Shown piece by piece: positions 16,883 through 26,067 of a stretch of DNA of 64,000 nucleotides (position 1 is its first letter; every line of letters starts with the position of its first letter). Source of the DNA: Leucobacter ruminantium (GTDB lineage Bacteria > Actinomycetota > Actinomycetes > Actinomycetales > Microbacteriaceae); the NCBI RefSeq assembly GCF_017565705.1, contig NZ_JAGDYL010000008.1:62001-126000 (forward strand), written 5' to 3'. The notes below the pieces were generated by a model. That model ran no database searches. It saw only the letters and a program-made list of their open reading frames with translations, and was not told the origin of the DNA. The translations under genes were made by a program, and so were the position numbers.

Positions 16883-17527
16883 GTGAGCGACAAACTGCTG
16901 CATCTGGTGCGCCATGGCGAAGTGCACAACCCGGAGGGCGTACTGTACGGCCGCCTGCCCGGCTATCGCCTGTCCGAGCTGGGGCACCGCATGGCCGAGG
17001 CTGCCGCCCTCGAACTGGCCGGCAGCGACCGTGCGGTCGCCAGGCTCATCGCGTCTCCGCTCGAGCGCGCGCAGCAGTCGGCGCGCCCGATCGCGAGCGC
17101 GTTCAGTCTCGAGATCGTCACGGATGAGCGCATCATCGAGCCCACCAACTCCTTCGAGGGGCTCAAGGGCAGCGGCCCGGATTCGGCGTTCAAGAAGCCG
17201 CGCTACTGGCACCGCTACTGGAACCCCCTGCGCCCGAGTTGGGGCGAGCCCTACCGCAGCATCGCGGCCCGCGTGCGCGAGGCCATGGATGCGGCGTGGA
17301 ACAGCACCCGCGAGGGCGACATCGTGATGGTCTCGCACCAGTCGCCGATCTGGATGGCGCATCTCGACATCGCGGGCAAACCGCTCTTCCACAATCCCGC
17401 TTCGCGCCGCTGCGAGCTGTCGAGCATCACGAGCTTCGAGAAGCGCGGCGAGCGTTGGTTCGAGGTCGACTACCGCACGCCCGCTGCAGCTCTGCTCGCC
17501 GAGGCGACGGACGTGGGCGCCGTATGA
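16883..17527 (+). CDS. histidine phosphatase family protein
   Basis: A 214-residue phosphoglycerate-mutase-fold protein beginning MSDKLLHLVRHGEVHN, where R10-H11-G12 carries the phospho-accepting His. The second His appears in IVMVSHQSPIWM, and LIASPLERAQQSARPIA supplies the conserved ERA segment. Its substrate is unknown. It heads a cytochrome c maturation operon: its stop overlaps the tlpA-like start by 4 nt. This order (phosphatase, ResA/TlpA, CcdA, ResB) is conserved in actinomycetes. Confidence 0.88.
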   Translation: MSDKLLHLVRHGEVHNPEGVLYGRLPGYRLSELGHRMAEAAALELAGSDRAVARLIASPLERAQQSARPIASAFSLEIVTDERIIEPTNSFEGLKGSGPDSAFKKPRYWHRYWNPLRPSWGEPYRSIAARVREAMDAAWNSTREGDIVMVSHQSPIWMAHLDIAGKPLFHNPASRRCELSSITSFEKRGERWFEVDYRTPAAALLAEATDVGAV

Positions 17528-18210
17528 GCAGCGGCGATCTCGATCGGCGAGGGATCCCTCCGCGAGGGATCCGCGGGCGCGCGTCGCTGCGCGTGGCCGC
17601 CTGCGTCGCCGCGGCCGGCCTGCTGCTCGGCGCGACGGCCTGCAGCGGCGGAGACGACCTCTCCCAGCAGTGGGAGGAGGGCGGCGATAAGGGCTACGTC
17701 TCGGGCGATGGCTCCTCGCTGAGCATCCCGCCCTCCGAACGCACCGAGCCCGTCGTGTTCTCCGGCGAGACCGAGACGGGGGAGACCTACGGCTCCGACG
17801 ACACGCTGGGCAGCGTCACGGTCGTCAACTTCTGGTACGCGGGCTGCGCCCCGTGCCGCGCAGAGGCAGCCGACCTCGTCGAGGCCTATGACGAGTTCTC
17901 GCCGCAGGGCGTCGAGTTCGTCGGCGTCAACACCCGCGACCAGGTCGCCCAGGCGCAGCAGTTCTCCGAGGAGTTCGGCATCGCGTACCCGTCCATCATG
18001 GACTCGCCAGGCGGCCGTGCCGTGCAGCGCGCCTTCGCCGGGCAGGTGCCGCTGAACGCCGTGCCCACGACCCTCGTGCTCGACACCGAGGGGCGTGTGG
18101 CGCATCGCGTGCTGGGGCAGCTCGCCGGCGCCTCGCAGCTGAGCACCCTGATCGGCGAGACGCTGGCCGAGTCGGGCGAGGGATCCGGCACCGGATCGGG
18201 CGAGCAGTAG
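17524..18210 (+). CDS. TlpA/ResA-family thiol-disulfide lipoprotein
   Basis: A 228-residue extracytoplasmic thioredoxin-fold protein. The ATG at 17524 overlaps the phosphatase stop. A basic N-terminus and hydrophobic stretch end in lipobox GATAC with Cys40. The AhpC-TSA/redoxin domain contains the redox motif WYAGCAPCRAEA (Cys108 and Cys111) and the cis-Pro region NAVPTTLVLD. It should reduce apocytochrome c haem-binding cysteines outside the membrane, taking electrons from the CcdA protein encoded next. The C-terminus is a Gly/Ser tail encoded by a GAGGGATC motif. Confidence 0.9.
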   Translation: MSSGDLDRRGIPPRGIRGRASLRVAACVAAAGLLLGATACSGGDDLSQQWEEGGDKGYVSGDGSSLSIPPSERTEPVVFSGETETGETYGSDDTLGSVTVVNFWYAGCAPCRAEAADLVEAYDEFSPQGVEFVGVNTRDQVAQAQQFSEEFGIAYPSIMDSPGGRAVQRAFAGQVPLNAVPTTLVLDTEGRVAHRVLGQLAGASQLSTLIGETLAESGEGSGTGSGEQ

Positions 18211-18214
18211 CCCG

Positions 18215-18958
18215 GTGGAGCTGCAGGACCTCGTGGGCGACGGGCAGCTGCTCGTCGCGTCGCTGATCTCGATCGCCGCCGGGCTCCTCTCGTTCCTGTC
18301 GCCGTGCGTATTGCCGCTCGTGCCCGGCTACCTCGCCTATGTCGGCTCCACCGCTACCTCGGCCCCCGGCGATCGCGCGGCTCGAAGCCGCGTCGTGCTC
18401 GGTGCGCTGCTGTTCGTCGCGGGCTTCACCGCGGTCCTCGTCGCGTTCCTCGCGGCGGCCGGAACCGTCGGCGTGTGGCTGCTCGAGTGGGAGAGCGTCA
18501 TCACCCGCGTCATGGGTGTCTTCGTGATCCTGATGGGGCTCGTGTTCATCGGCCTTTTCAGCCGCATGCAGACGACGCGGAAGCTGCGCCTGAAGCCGAG
18601 GTTCGGTCTCGTGGGCGCTCCGCTGCTCGGCGCGGTGTTCGCCATCGGATGGACCCCGTGCATGGGCCCGACGCTCACCGTCATCATGGGTCTGAGCCTG
18701 CAGCAGGGATCGGTCGGGCGCTCGGTGGTCCTCGCCCTCTGCTACTGCCTCGGCCTCGGTCTGCCCTTCGTGGTCGCCGCATTCGGTTTCGGGTGGATGA
18801 CGCGGACCATGACATTCTTCAAACGGCATATACGCGCCGTGAACCTGATCGGCGGCGTGCTGCTGATCCTCATCGGTCTCCTCATGGTGACCGGACTCTG
18901 GAGCCGGATGATGTACGCACTGCAGGCGGTGATCGGCGGATATGTCACGCCCCTCTGA
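18215..18958 (+). CDS. ccdA: cytochrome c biogenesis thiol reductant transporter CcdA
   Basis: The GTG at 18215 gives a 247-residue protein with about six membrane helices. It has the two conserved Cys-Pro motifs of CcdA/DsbD-beta: LSFLSPCVLPLVPGYLAYVG and FAIGWTPCMGPTLTVI. It moves reducing equivalents from cytoplasmic thioredoxin to the extracellular TlpA/ResA-like lipoprotein encoded 4 nt upstream. Its 3' end overlaps resB by 17 nt. Confidence 0.93.
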   Translation: MELQDLVGDGQLLVASLISIAAGLLSFLSPCVLPLVPGYLAYVGSTATSAPGDRAARSRVVLGALLFVAGFTAVLVAFLAAAGTVGVWLLEWESVITRVMGVFVILMGLVFIGLFSRMQTTRKLRLKPRFGLVGAPLLGAVFAIGWTPCMGPTLTVIMGLSLQQGSVGRSVVLALCYCLGLGLPFVVAAFGFGWMTRTMTFFKRHIRAVNLIGGVLLILIGLLMVTGLWSRMMYALQAVIGGYVTPL

Positions 18959-20597
18959 TTACGACGACGGATCGGGCGCCGCGGCGCGCGTCGAGGCGCC
19001 CGAGCTCGGGCTGAAGGGCTGGCTGCGCTGGTTCTGGCGTCAACTGACGAGCATGCGGGTCGCCCTGATCCTGCTGCTGCTGCTCGCGGTCGCCGCGATC
19101 CCCGGATCCCTGCTGCCGCAGCGCAGCGCCGACCCCAACGGCGTGATCCAGTACGAGCAGGACCACCCCGAGCTGTTCCCCATCCTCGACGCCTTCCCCA
19201 TCCAGGCCTTCGATGTCTACGGCTCGGTCTGGTTCTCGGCCATCTACCTGCTGCTGTTCATCTCTCTCATCGGTTGCGTGCTGCCGCGCATCGTGCACCA
19301 CTGGAGGGCGTGGCGCGGGCAGCCGCCGAAGACTCCGGCCCGGTTGCAGCGCATGGCCGGTTTCAGTGAGGTGCGGGTCTCGAACCCCGAGGCGACCGAC
19401 GCCGAGCGCGCCGAGTTCGCCGAGCGTGCGGTGGAGGTCGCTGCGGAGGTGCTGCGCAAGCTCCGCTACCGCGTGCAGGTGCAGCGCGTCACCCGCAGGG
19501 GCGTCGAGGAGGTCTCGGTCTCGGCCGAGCGCGGCTATCTGCGCGAGACCGGCAACCTGCTCTTCCACCTCTCGCTGCTCGGCGTGCTCATCAGCGTGGG
19601 CATCGGCGGAGTGTTCACGTTCAACGGGCAGAAAGTGCTCGTCGAGGGTGAGACGATGGTCAACCAGCTCATCGACTACGACACCGTGAACTCGGGCCGC
19701 TCCTTCGACACCGAGAGCCTCGAACCCTTCAGCCTGCGGCTCGACGGGCTCGACGTCACCTACATGACGCCCGAGGACGGCAACGTTTCGGCCATCGGTC
19801 AGGTGAAGGACTACACGGCGTCGATGACGCTCATCGATCCCGACGGCAGCGAGTCGGAGCATACGATCCGGGTGAACCACCCGTTGCGGGTGCACGGCTC
19901 TCCGATCTACCTGATCGCCAACGGCTACGCGCCGAAGATCACGGTGCGCAACGCCGAGGGAACGGTCGTCTACAGCGAGGCGATGCCGTTCATCCCGCAG
20001 GACACGAACATGACGTCGCTCGGCGTGGTCAAGGTGCCCTACGGGATCATGGACGAGAGCGGCGAGCAGACGCAGCTCGGGCTGCGCGGCTTCTTCTACC
20101 CGACCAAGTCGGATCTCGACACGGGTGCCTTCACCTCGAACTACCCCGACCTCGAGAACCCCGTGCTCACCCTCGACGTCTTCGTGGGCGACCTCGGCAT
20201 CGACAACGGAGTGCCGCAGTCCGTCTACGCCCTCGACACCGGTGCGATGGAGCAGCTCACCGGCCGCGCGATCGACAAGGAATCGTTGGAGCTCACCCCG
20301 GGCCAGACGGTGGATCTGCCGAACGGGCTCGGCACCATCACCCTCGAAGCGGTGCCCCGCTACGCGTCATTCGATGTGATGCGCAATCCGGCGCAGCAGT
20401 GGATCCTCGTGTTCGCGCTGCTCGCGCTCGGCGGCCTGCTCTGGTCGCTGTTCGTCGCGCGCCGACGCATGTGGGTGAAGGCCGTGCCGACGGAGGACGG
20501 CGTCGCGCTGCAGTACGCGGCCCTCGCGCGAGGCGATGATCCCTCGCTCGAGCGGGCCGTCGATGACCTGAAGCAGCTGCACCGCGAGCGGCTGTAG
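18942..20597 (+). CDS. resB: cytochrome c biogenesis protein ResB
   Basis: The 551-residue ResB/Ccs1 protein starts at an ATG inside the ccdA 3' end. Helices lie at about 28-58 (WFWRQLTSMRVALILLLLLA), 88-110 (SAIYLLLFISLIGCVLPRI) and 200-220, followed by a large extracytoplasmic domain and a last helix at about 485-507 (WILVFALLALGGLLWSLFVA). ResB and CcsA/CcsB together deliver haem to apocytochrome c. No ccsA/ccsB gene follows; the next gene converges from the other strand with only 2 nt between the stop codons. Confidence 0.93.
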   Translation: MSRPSDYDDGSGAAARVEAPELGLKGWLRWFWRQLTSMRVALILLLLLAVAAIPGSLLPQRSADPNGVIQYEQDHPELFPILDAFPIQAFDVYGSVWFSAIYLLLFISLIGCVLPRIVHHWRAWRGQPPKTPARLQRMAGFSEVRVSNPEATDAERAEFAERAVEVAAEVLRKLRYRVQVQRVTRRGVEEVSVSAERGYLRETGNLLFHLSLLGVLISVGIGGVFTFNGQKVLVEGETMVNQLIDYDTVNSGRSFDTESLEPFSLRLDGLDVTYMTPEDGNVSAIGQVKDYTASMTLIDPDGSESEHTIRVNHPLRVHGSPIYLIANGYAPKITVRNAEGTVVYSEAMPFIPQDTNMTSLGVVKVPYGIMDESGEQTQLGLRGFFYPTKSDLDTGAFTSNYPDLENPVLTLDVFVGDLGIDNGVPQSVYALDTGAMEQLTGRAIDKESLELTPGQTVDLPNGLGTITLEAVPRYASFDVMRNPAQQWILVFALLALGGLLWSLFVARRRMWVKAVPTEDGVALQYAALARGDDPSLERAVDDLKQLHRERL

Positions 20598-20599
20598 CC

Positions 20600-21952
20600 T
20601 CACTCGTCGAGGATCACCTCGCTCACGCGGAGCGCCCGGTGCTCGGCCTCGTCGAGCTCCGCCACCGATCCGTCGGCGCCGAGCCAGTACCATGCATCGA
20701 GGTCGGGCCCCGGCGCGTCTCGGCGGGTGAGCGTGTAGACGATACCGTCGATCTCTTTCGTGCGCATGTGCCGAATATAGACCCTGCGCTGCCCGGGTCG
20801 CATCTCGCGAGCCACCGGCCGGTGCGTCACCGCCACGGCGTCGGCGACGAGCTCCGCGTAGCTCGCGCCCTGGGCGATGAGGGATCGCTGCCGCTCGGCC
20901 CCCGTGCCCTCGCGCAGGATCTCTGCGACGATTCCTCGCACCTCCGCGAGGTCGCCGGTCTCCTCGAGCGCGGGGGAGACGTGATCGAGGAGCGCCTCGA
21001 CGGCCTCCGCCGCGGGCCGGGGCTGCTGCTCGACCGGGTGGATCAGTTCGGCCTCCAGGCCGAAGCGGCTGGCCGTCCACATCGCGAGTCGCACGAGCGT
21101 CGTCGGCACGGCTTCGAGCGGCTCTCCGCGTCTCCACGCCGCCGCCTCCGTCTCGACGAGTCCGCGCACGATTCCCGCGAGCCCCACTGCGCGTCTCGCC
21201 GACATGCACACGTCGGATACGCGGATCTCCACGGTCGGGTAGCGGTCGCTCAGCCTGGCGTCGAAATAGACCATGCCGCGGTCGAGCAGCGCCCCCGTCT
21301 CGACCATGCGCTCCACGATCCCGTGGTAGGCGGCGGCCGAGCCGAACACCTCGGTCGAGCCGGCAGAGGGCCAGCGACCCCAGACCTGGTGCCGGTAGCT
21401 CGCGAATCCCGTGTCGACGCCCTGCCACAGCGGAGAGTTCGCGCTCAGCGCGAGCAGCACAGGCAGCCACGGCCGCACCCGGTCGATCACGGCGACGCCC
21501 TCCTCGTCGTCGCTGACGGTGACGTGCACGTGCAGCCCGCAGGTGAGCTGCTCGCGGGTGGTCAGCGGGTACTGCTTCGCGAGGGACCGGAAGCGCGACG
21601 ACTGCATGAGGTGCGAGTCGACGGGCGCCGGGCTCGTGCCGAGCGCGACGGCGCGCGCCCCTGCGGCTCGGGCGGCGACGTCTGCGAGGCGTCGCCCCGC
21701 CGCCACCTCGATCGCGAGCCCGCTCAGGGTGGCGCACGGAGCCGAGACCACCTCGATCTGCTCGCGCTTCAGCTCGGCCTCGAGGTGTGTGGCCGGGGCG
21801 GATCCCTGGATTGCACGCCCGGATTCGGCGTGCGCCGTCGCGAGCACCGCGCCCGACCGTGGAACGGGTACACCCGTCTCGGGGTCGACGAGCAGCAGTT
21901 CCTCCTCGACTCCGATGAGTCGCTCGAATGAGGCGTGCGTGCGTGTCGTCAT
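20600..21952 (-). CDS. YbdK-family carboxylate-amine ligase (putative glutamate--cysteine ligase 2) with C-terminal extension
   Basis: A 450-residue GCS2-family protein: FERLIGVEEELLLVDPETG at the N-terminus, then LTCGLHVHVTVSD and RFRSLAKQYPLTTREQ. The ATP-grasp-like core is normally about 370 residues; here about 80 extra residues follow, ending in a compact domain with RRVYIRHMRTKEIDGIVYTL and DAWYWLGADGSVAELDEAE. YbdK proteins can make gamma-glutamyl-cysteine weakly in vitro; physiological roles are uncertain (family knowledge). It is a monocistronic convergent neighbour of resB. Confidence 0.83.
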   Translation of the reverse strand: MTTRTHASFERLIGVEEELLLVDPETGVPVPRSGAVLATAHAESGRAIQGSAPATHLEAELKREQIEVVSAPCATLSGLAIEVAAGRRLADVAARAAGARAVALGTSPAPVDSHLMQSSRFRSLAKQYPLTTREQLTCGLHVHVTVSDDEEGVAVIDRVRPWLPVLLALSANSPLWQGVDTGFASYRHQVWGRWPSAGSTEVFGSAAAYHGIVERMVETGALLDRGMVYFDARLSDRYPTVEIRVSDVCMSARRAVGLAGIVRGLVETEAAAWRRGEPLEAVPTTLVRLAMWTASRFGLEAELIHPVEQQPRPAAEAVEALLDHVSPALEETGDLAEVRGIVAEILREGTGAERQRSLIAQGASYAELVADAVAVTHRPVAREMRPGQRRVYIRHMRTKEIDGIVYTLTRRDAPGPDLDAWYWLGADGSVAELDEAEHRALRVSEVILDE

Positions 21953-22091
21953 GGAACCCTGCCGTCGGAGAAGCGAGCGATCGGCTGCTCCGCGCGTTCA
22001 CGGCCCGTGCGCTCGGAGCGCTGCACCTCACGCTAGACGCCGCCGGGCGGCGCGGTAAGGCCCTTGACAGGGATCGCGTGCGTGTGCGCGG

Positions 22092-24536
22092 TCACGGCCC
22101 GAGCTCATCGGGGCTCTTGTCGGGTCGCCAGCCGCGCCACACCGGTTGCCGGAAAACACCCGACTCGGTGCGGCCCTTCGCCGTCACCTCGCACACTCGG
22201 TCGGGCACGACCCAGTGAGCGTCACGCCGGATCTCGGCGGGGACGTCGTCGACCGTCGGATCCGAGCATTCCAACGGTGCGAACCGCTTCCTGATCTCGC
22301 GTCGCTCGCGGTTCGAGAACCCCGTCCCCACGCGGCCGGCGTACCTCCACCGTCCGACGCCGTCGGGGACGGCGAGCAGCAGCGAGGCGATATCGGAGGC
22401 ATCCGACAGGCCGTCGCGCCAGCCGACCACGACGGCCTCCGAAGCGATCACGAGCGGGAACTTCAGCCAGTCGCCCGAGCGTGCGCCCGAGTGATAGAGG
22501 CTCTCGCGCCGCTTCGCGACGATTCCCTCGAGGCCCAGCCGTCGGCTCGTCTCGAGCGCCTCCTCCGGGTCGCTGTCGAAGGCCTCGGGGCGAGAGACGG
22601 GCGCGGCCGACCCCTCCTCGATCAGGCGCTCGAGCAGCTCGCGGCGCTGCAGATAGGTGAGGCCGCGGCAGTCGCGACCGTCGACGCGCAGCACGTCGAA
22701 GACGAAGAGGGCGGCCGGGGCGCCGCGCCGCGCGCGAGCGATCTCGCGGGGGTCGGTCAAGCCGAAACGGGTCTGCAGGCGGCTGAAGCTCGGGGCGCCG
22801 CCGTCGCCGAGGGCCACGATCTCGCCGTCGAGCACCGCCTCTTCGGCGTTGACCGCCTCGTGCAGCGAGGCGAGCTCGGGGTAGGCGGTGGTGAGATCGG
22901 CGCCCGAGCGGCTGCGCAGCTCGACCCCCGAACTCGCGATCGATGCGATGGCACGGATGCCGTCCCACTTCATCTCGAACGCCCAATGCTCCGGGTCGAG
23001 GCGGACGAGCCGCGCCGGCGTCCCGGTCTCGGCGAGCATGGGGGAGAGATCGGCTGCGGAACTCGCGCGGCGTGAGCCGGCGCGCGCGGAACTCCGGCGG
23101 CCCGAACTCGCGCCCCTGGAACCCGCTCCCCTGGAACCCATCCCTCCCGATCCCTCGTCCGGCATGAGGTGGATGAGCCAGCTGGGCTTGCCGCCCAGCT
23201 CGCCGGCGCGGAACAGCGCGTAGCGACGGGTACCGCCGAGCCCGCCGCCGGGGCGCCCGGTGAGGGCCGCGACGACCTTGTCGCGCGACCATTCCTCCAA
23301 CTCGTAGGTGCCCGCGTCCCAGATCTCGACCGTGCCGGCCCCGTACTCGCCCTTCGGGATGCGCCCCGCGAAATGGCGGTACGAGAGCGGGTGGTCCTCG
23401 GTCGGCACGGCGAGATGATTGGTCGAGGGATCCGTGGGCACCCCCTTCGGCAGCGCCCAGCTCACGAGCACCCCGTCGTGCTCGAGCCTGAAGTCGTAGT
23501 GGAGGCGGCGCGCCTCGTGGCGCTGGATGACGAAGCGCAGGTCTCCCGCCGCGTCGGGGTCGTCGCCGTCGCCCGGCTCGGGCACCGGCTCGGGGGTGCG
23601 CGCCGCGTCGCGCTTGGAGCGGTAGAGCTGCAGGCGGTCGCGCGCGGGCGCCGCGTCGAGCAGCGCCTCGAGCGGGTCGCCGCGCCGCTTCACCCGGCTC
23701 AGCACCTCGCGGAAGTCGAGATGGCGCAGATGCGGCGACGCGAGCTCGCGCCAGGTGCGCGGCGCGGCGACGAGGGGCTCCGTCCGCCCGCGCAGCGAGT
23801 AGGGTGCGACCGTCGTCTTCGACCCGTTGTTCTGGCTCCAGTCGATGAACACCTTGCCGGGGCGCAGCGCCCGCTTCATCGAGCTCGTGATCTCGTCCGG
23901 GTGATCGGCCTCGAGCGAGCGCGCCAGCTCGCGAGCGACGGCGGAGACCTGGTCCGAGGTCTGCTCGCCGTCGAGCGCCGCGTAGAGGTGGATCCCCTTG
24001 CTGCCGCTCGTCACGGGCACCGAGGTGAGGCCCATGTCGCGCAGGATGTCGCGTACGAGGAACGCGACGCGCGCGCAGTCGGCGAGCGGCACGCCCTCAC
24101 CGGGGTCGAGGTCGAACACGAGCCGGTCGGGGTTCATCGCGACGCCGTCGGGGCCGAAGCGCCACTGGGGCACGTGGAGCTCGAGCGCCGCGAGCTGTCC
24201 GAGCCACACGAGCGTCGCGGGGTCGTTCACGAGCGGGTAGTCGTTCACGTGGTCGCGGTGCTCGATACTGCCCGTCGCCACCCACTCCGGAGCATCCTCG
24301 CCCAGGTCCTTCTGGAAGAAGGAGAAGCCGGTACCGTCTTCGCCGACACCGTCGGGCCACCGCTTGCGGGTCGCCGGCCGGTCCGCGCAGTGGGGCAGCA
24401 TGGTCTCCGCGATCGCCCGGTAGTAGCCGATCACGTCGCCCTTGGTGGTGCCCGTCGCGGGGTAGAGCACCTTCTCCAGATTCGAGAGTCTGATGCGGTG
24501 CCCGCCCACGCGCACGAGCTGTTCGTGTTTCGGCAT
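22092..24536 (-). CDS. ligD: multifunctional non-homologous end-joining DNA ligase LigD (Pol-PE-Lig)
   Basis: The ATG at 24536 gives an 814-residue protein. The N-terminal polymerase/primase domain (about 1-285) has the metal motif LVFDLDPGEGV and the downstream SGSKGIHLYA. The central 3'-phosphoesterase domain (about 320-470) has RFVIQRHEARRLHYDFRLEH and RIPKGEYGAGTVEIWD. After a Ser/Arg/Gly-rich linker (about 480-510) comes the ATP-dependent ligase with adenylation motif FEMKWDGIRAI, a motif III-like FVFDVLRVDG and GLEGIVAKRRES. Domain order Pol-PE-Lig matches mycobacterial LigD, not the Pseudomonas order. It is divergent from ku, with which it repairs double-strand breaks. Confidence 0.95.
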   Translation of the reverse strand: MPKHEQLVRVGGHRIRLSNLEKVLYPATGTTKGDVIGYYRAIAETMLPHCADRPATRKRWPDGVGEDGTGFSFFQKDLGEDAPEWVATGSIEHRDHVNDYPLVNDPATLVWLGQLAALELHVPQWRFGPDGVAMNPDRLVFDLDPGEGVPLADCARVAFLVRDILRDMGLTSVPVTSGSKGIHLYAALDGEQTSDQVSAVARELARSLEADHPDEITSSMKRALRPGKVFIDWSQNNGSKTTVAPYSLRGRTEPLVAAPRTWRELASPHLRHLDFREVLSRVKRRGDPLEALLDAAPARDRLQLYRSKRDAARTPEPVPEPGDGDDPDAAGDLRFVIQRHEARRLHYDFRLEHDGVLVSWALPKGVPTDPSTNHLAVPTEDHPLSYRHFAGRIPKGEYGAGTVEIWDAGTYELEEWSRDKVVAALTGRPGGGLGGTRRYALFRAGELGGKPSWLIHLMPDEGSGGMGSRGAGSRGASSGRRSSARAGSRRASSAADLSPMLAETGTPARLVRLDPEHWAFEMKWDGIRAIASIASSGVELRSRSGADLTTAYPELASLHEAVNAEEAVLDGEIVALGDGGAPSFSRLQTRFGLTDPREIARARRGAPAALFVFDVLRVDGRDCRGLTYLQRRELLERLIEEGSAAPVSRPEAFDSDPEEALETSRRLGLEGIVAKRRESLYHSGARSGDWLKFPLVIASEAVVVGWRDGLSDASDIASLLLAVPDGVGRWRYAGRVGTGFSNRERREIRKRFAPLECSDPTVDDVPAEIRRDAHWVVPDRVCEVTAKGRTESGVFRQPVWRGWRPDKSPDELGP

Positions 24537-24568
24537 GCTTACATGCTCGAAGGGGGTTCGTGCAAGCG

Positions 24569-24598
24569 GTAGACCTTTGACATTCGAACGGGGTCTAC
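24569..24598. promoter_or_regulatory. inverted repeat and -35 element in the ligD/ku divergent promoter
   Basis: GTAGACC (24569-24575) and GGTCTAC (24592-24598) form an inverted repeat with a 16-bp spacer. A consensus -35 hexamer, TTGACA (24577-24582), lies inside it. TACTGT overlaps the right arm, 4 nt before the ku ATG. The arrangement fits an operator occluding the ku promoter. Confidence 0.4.
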
Positions 24599-24605
24599 TG
24601 TAGGC

Positions 24606-25460
24606 ATGAGAGCGATCTGGAGCGGCGCGATTACCTTCGGCCTCGTCAACGTGCCCGTGAAGCTGTACAGCGCGACCGAGGACCACGACGTGCCGCTGCA
24701 CCAGGTGCACGATGCCGACGGCGGGCGCATCCGCTATCAGAGGCGCTGCGAGGTGTGCGATGAGATCGTCGCCTACGAGCACATCGAGCGCGCATTCGTC
24801 GACGAGGAGGAGACGGTCGTGCTCACGAAGGAGGAGCTGGCGTCGATCCCTCAGGAGAGGGATCGAGAGATCTCCGTCGTCGAGTTCGTGCCGAACGCGC
24901 AGATCGACCCGATGCTGCTCGACCGCAGCTACTACCTCGCCCCGTCCGGCAAGTCGCCGAAGGCCTACGTGCTGCTGCGACGCACGCTCGAGAAGACGGA
25001 GCGCACCGCCATCGTGCAGTTCGCGCTGCGGCAGAAGACGCGGCTCGCGGCGCTCCGCGTGCGCGACGACACCCTGCTGCTGCAGACGCTGCTGTGGCCC
25101 GATGAGATCCGCGAGCCCGAGTTCCCGACGCTCGATCAGCGGGTGCGCATCTCGGCGAAGGAGATGCAGCTCTCGACGGCGCTCGTGAAGAGCTTCTCCG
25201 GCGATTTCGAGCCCGACAACTTCCGCGACGAATACCAGGAGCAGCTGCGCACGCTGATTGAGGCGAAGCGTCGCGAGGGCGACGCGATCGACACCGAGGA
25301 GACCTTCGGAGAGACCGCGCGGGGCGGCGAGGTCATCGACCTCATGGAGGCGCTCAAACAGAGTGTCGAGCGCTCACGGGCGAAGAAGCGCCGCACACGG
25401 AAGAAGCCGCGGACGGCGTCGCGCTCGGGTTCGGGTGCCGCGAAGCGGCGCAGCGGATGA
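24606..25460 (+). CDS. ku: non-homologous end-joining protein Ku
   Basis: The 284-residue bacterial Ku begins MRAIWSGAITFGLVNVPVKL, the characteristic family start, followed by RCEVCDEIVAYEHIERAF and VVEFVPNAQIDPMLLDRSYY. The core ring-forming domain ends near residue 250. The last 30 residues are highly basic (RAKKRRTRKKPRTASRSG), typical of Ku tails that help bind DNA and LigD. It is transcribed divergently from ligD. Confidence 0.96.
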   Translation: MRAIWSGAITFGLVNVPVKLYSATEDHDVPLHQVHDADGGRIRYQRRCEVCDEIVAYEHIERAFVDEEETVVLTKEELASIPQERDREISVVEFVPNAQIDPMLLDRSYYLAPSGKSPKAYVLLRRTLEKTERTAIVQFALRQKTRLAALRVRDDTLLLQTLLWPDEIREPEFPTLDQRVRISAKEMQLSTALVKSFSGDFEPDNFRDEYQEQLRTLIEAKRREGDAIDTEETFGETARGGEVIDLMEALKQSVERSRAKKRRTRKKPRTASRSGSGAAKRRSG

Positions 25461-25485
25461 GCGCCGGAGGAACGGAGGACGGACG

Positions 25486-25968
25486 ATGGTGAAGACGGCG
25501 CTCGGAGCAGCGGTCGACGATCTCGTGGGCGAGCTGGCGGAGCTCGCTGTTGCGCGGGGGATTCGTCTCGCGGTGGCGGAGTCGCTGACCGGTGGCCAGC
25601 TGGCTGCCGCGCTCGCCGCGGCGCCCGACGCCGGGGACTGGTTCAGGGGAGGGATCGTCGCGTACCACCCCGAGGTGAAGTACGACCTCCTCGATGCGCC
25701 CCGCGGTCCCGTGGTGACCGGACCCACGGCGGAGGCGATGGCCTCCTCTGCGGCGAGGCTGCTCGGGGCGGAATGCTCGGTCGCGGTGACGGGCGTCGGC
25801 GGCCCCGAGCCGGACGAGGGCAAGCCTGCAGGCACCGTGTATCTCTCGACCTGGCACGACTCCGAGCCGCGCACCGAACTCCATCGCTTCCGGGGGGACC
25901 CCCTGGACGTCATGCGGCAGACCATCGAGGCCGCTCTGAGGGCCCTCGTATCGCGCGTGCGCGAGTGA
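25486..25968 (+). CDS. CinA-family protein, nicotinamide-nucleotide amidase type
   Basis: A 160-residue stand-alone CinA C-terminal domain. The ATG at 25486 follows GGAGG. Conserved motifs are LAVAESLTGGQLAAAL, DWFRGGIVAYHPEVKYDLL, and CSVAVTGVGGPEPDEGKPAG. PncC-type enzymes deamidate NMN, salvaging the NMN released by NAD-dependent ligases (family knowledge). It follows ku by 25 nt and may be co-transcribed, which fits a DNA-repair context. Confidence 0.88.
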   Translation: MVKTALGAAVDDLVGELAELAVARGIRLAVAESLTGGQLAAALAAAPDAGDWFRGGIVAYHPEVKYDLLDAPRGPVVTGPTAEAMASSAARLLGAECSVAVTGVGGPEPDEGKPAGTVYLSTWHDSEPRTELHRFRGDPLDVMRQTIEAALRALVSRVRE

Positions 25969-26067
25969 AGCGACGGGGCTCGCGTCGCAGGCGGCCCGGC
26001 GAGGCGTCCGGAGGCATCCGCGCCGGTCGCGTGCGCGCCGCTCGCGCGAGCCGGGGCCGCGCCGAGC

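Noticed and set aside
17549-17571. GGATCC-containing motifs as cloning or vector scars
   Set aside because: The extended context GGCGAGGGATC recurs in many native coding regions, so it is a genomic motif and not a construct junction.
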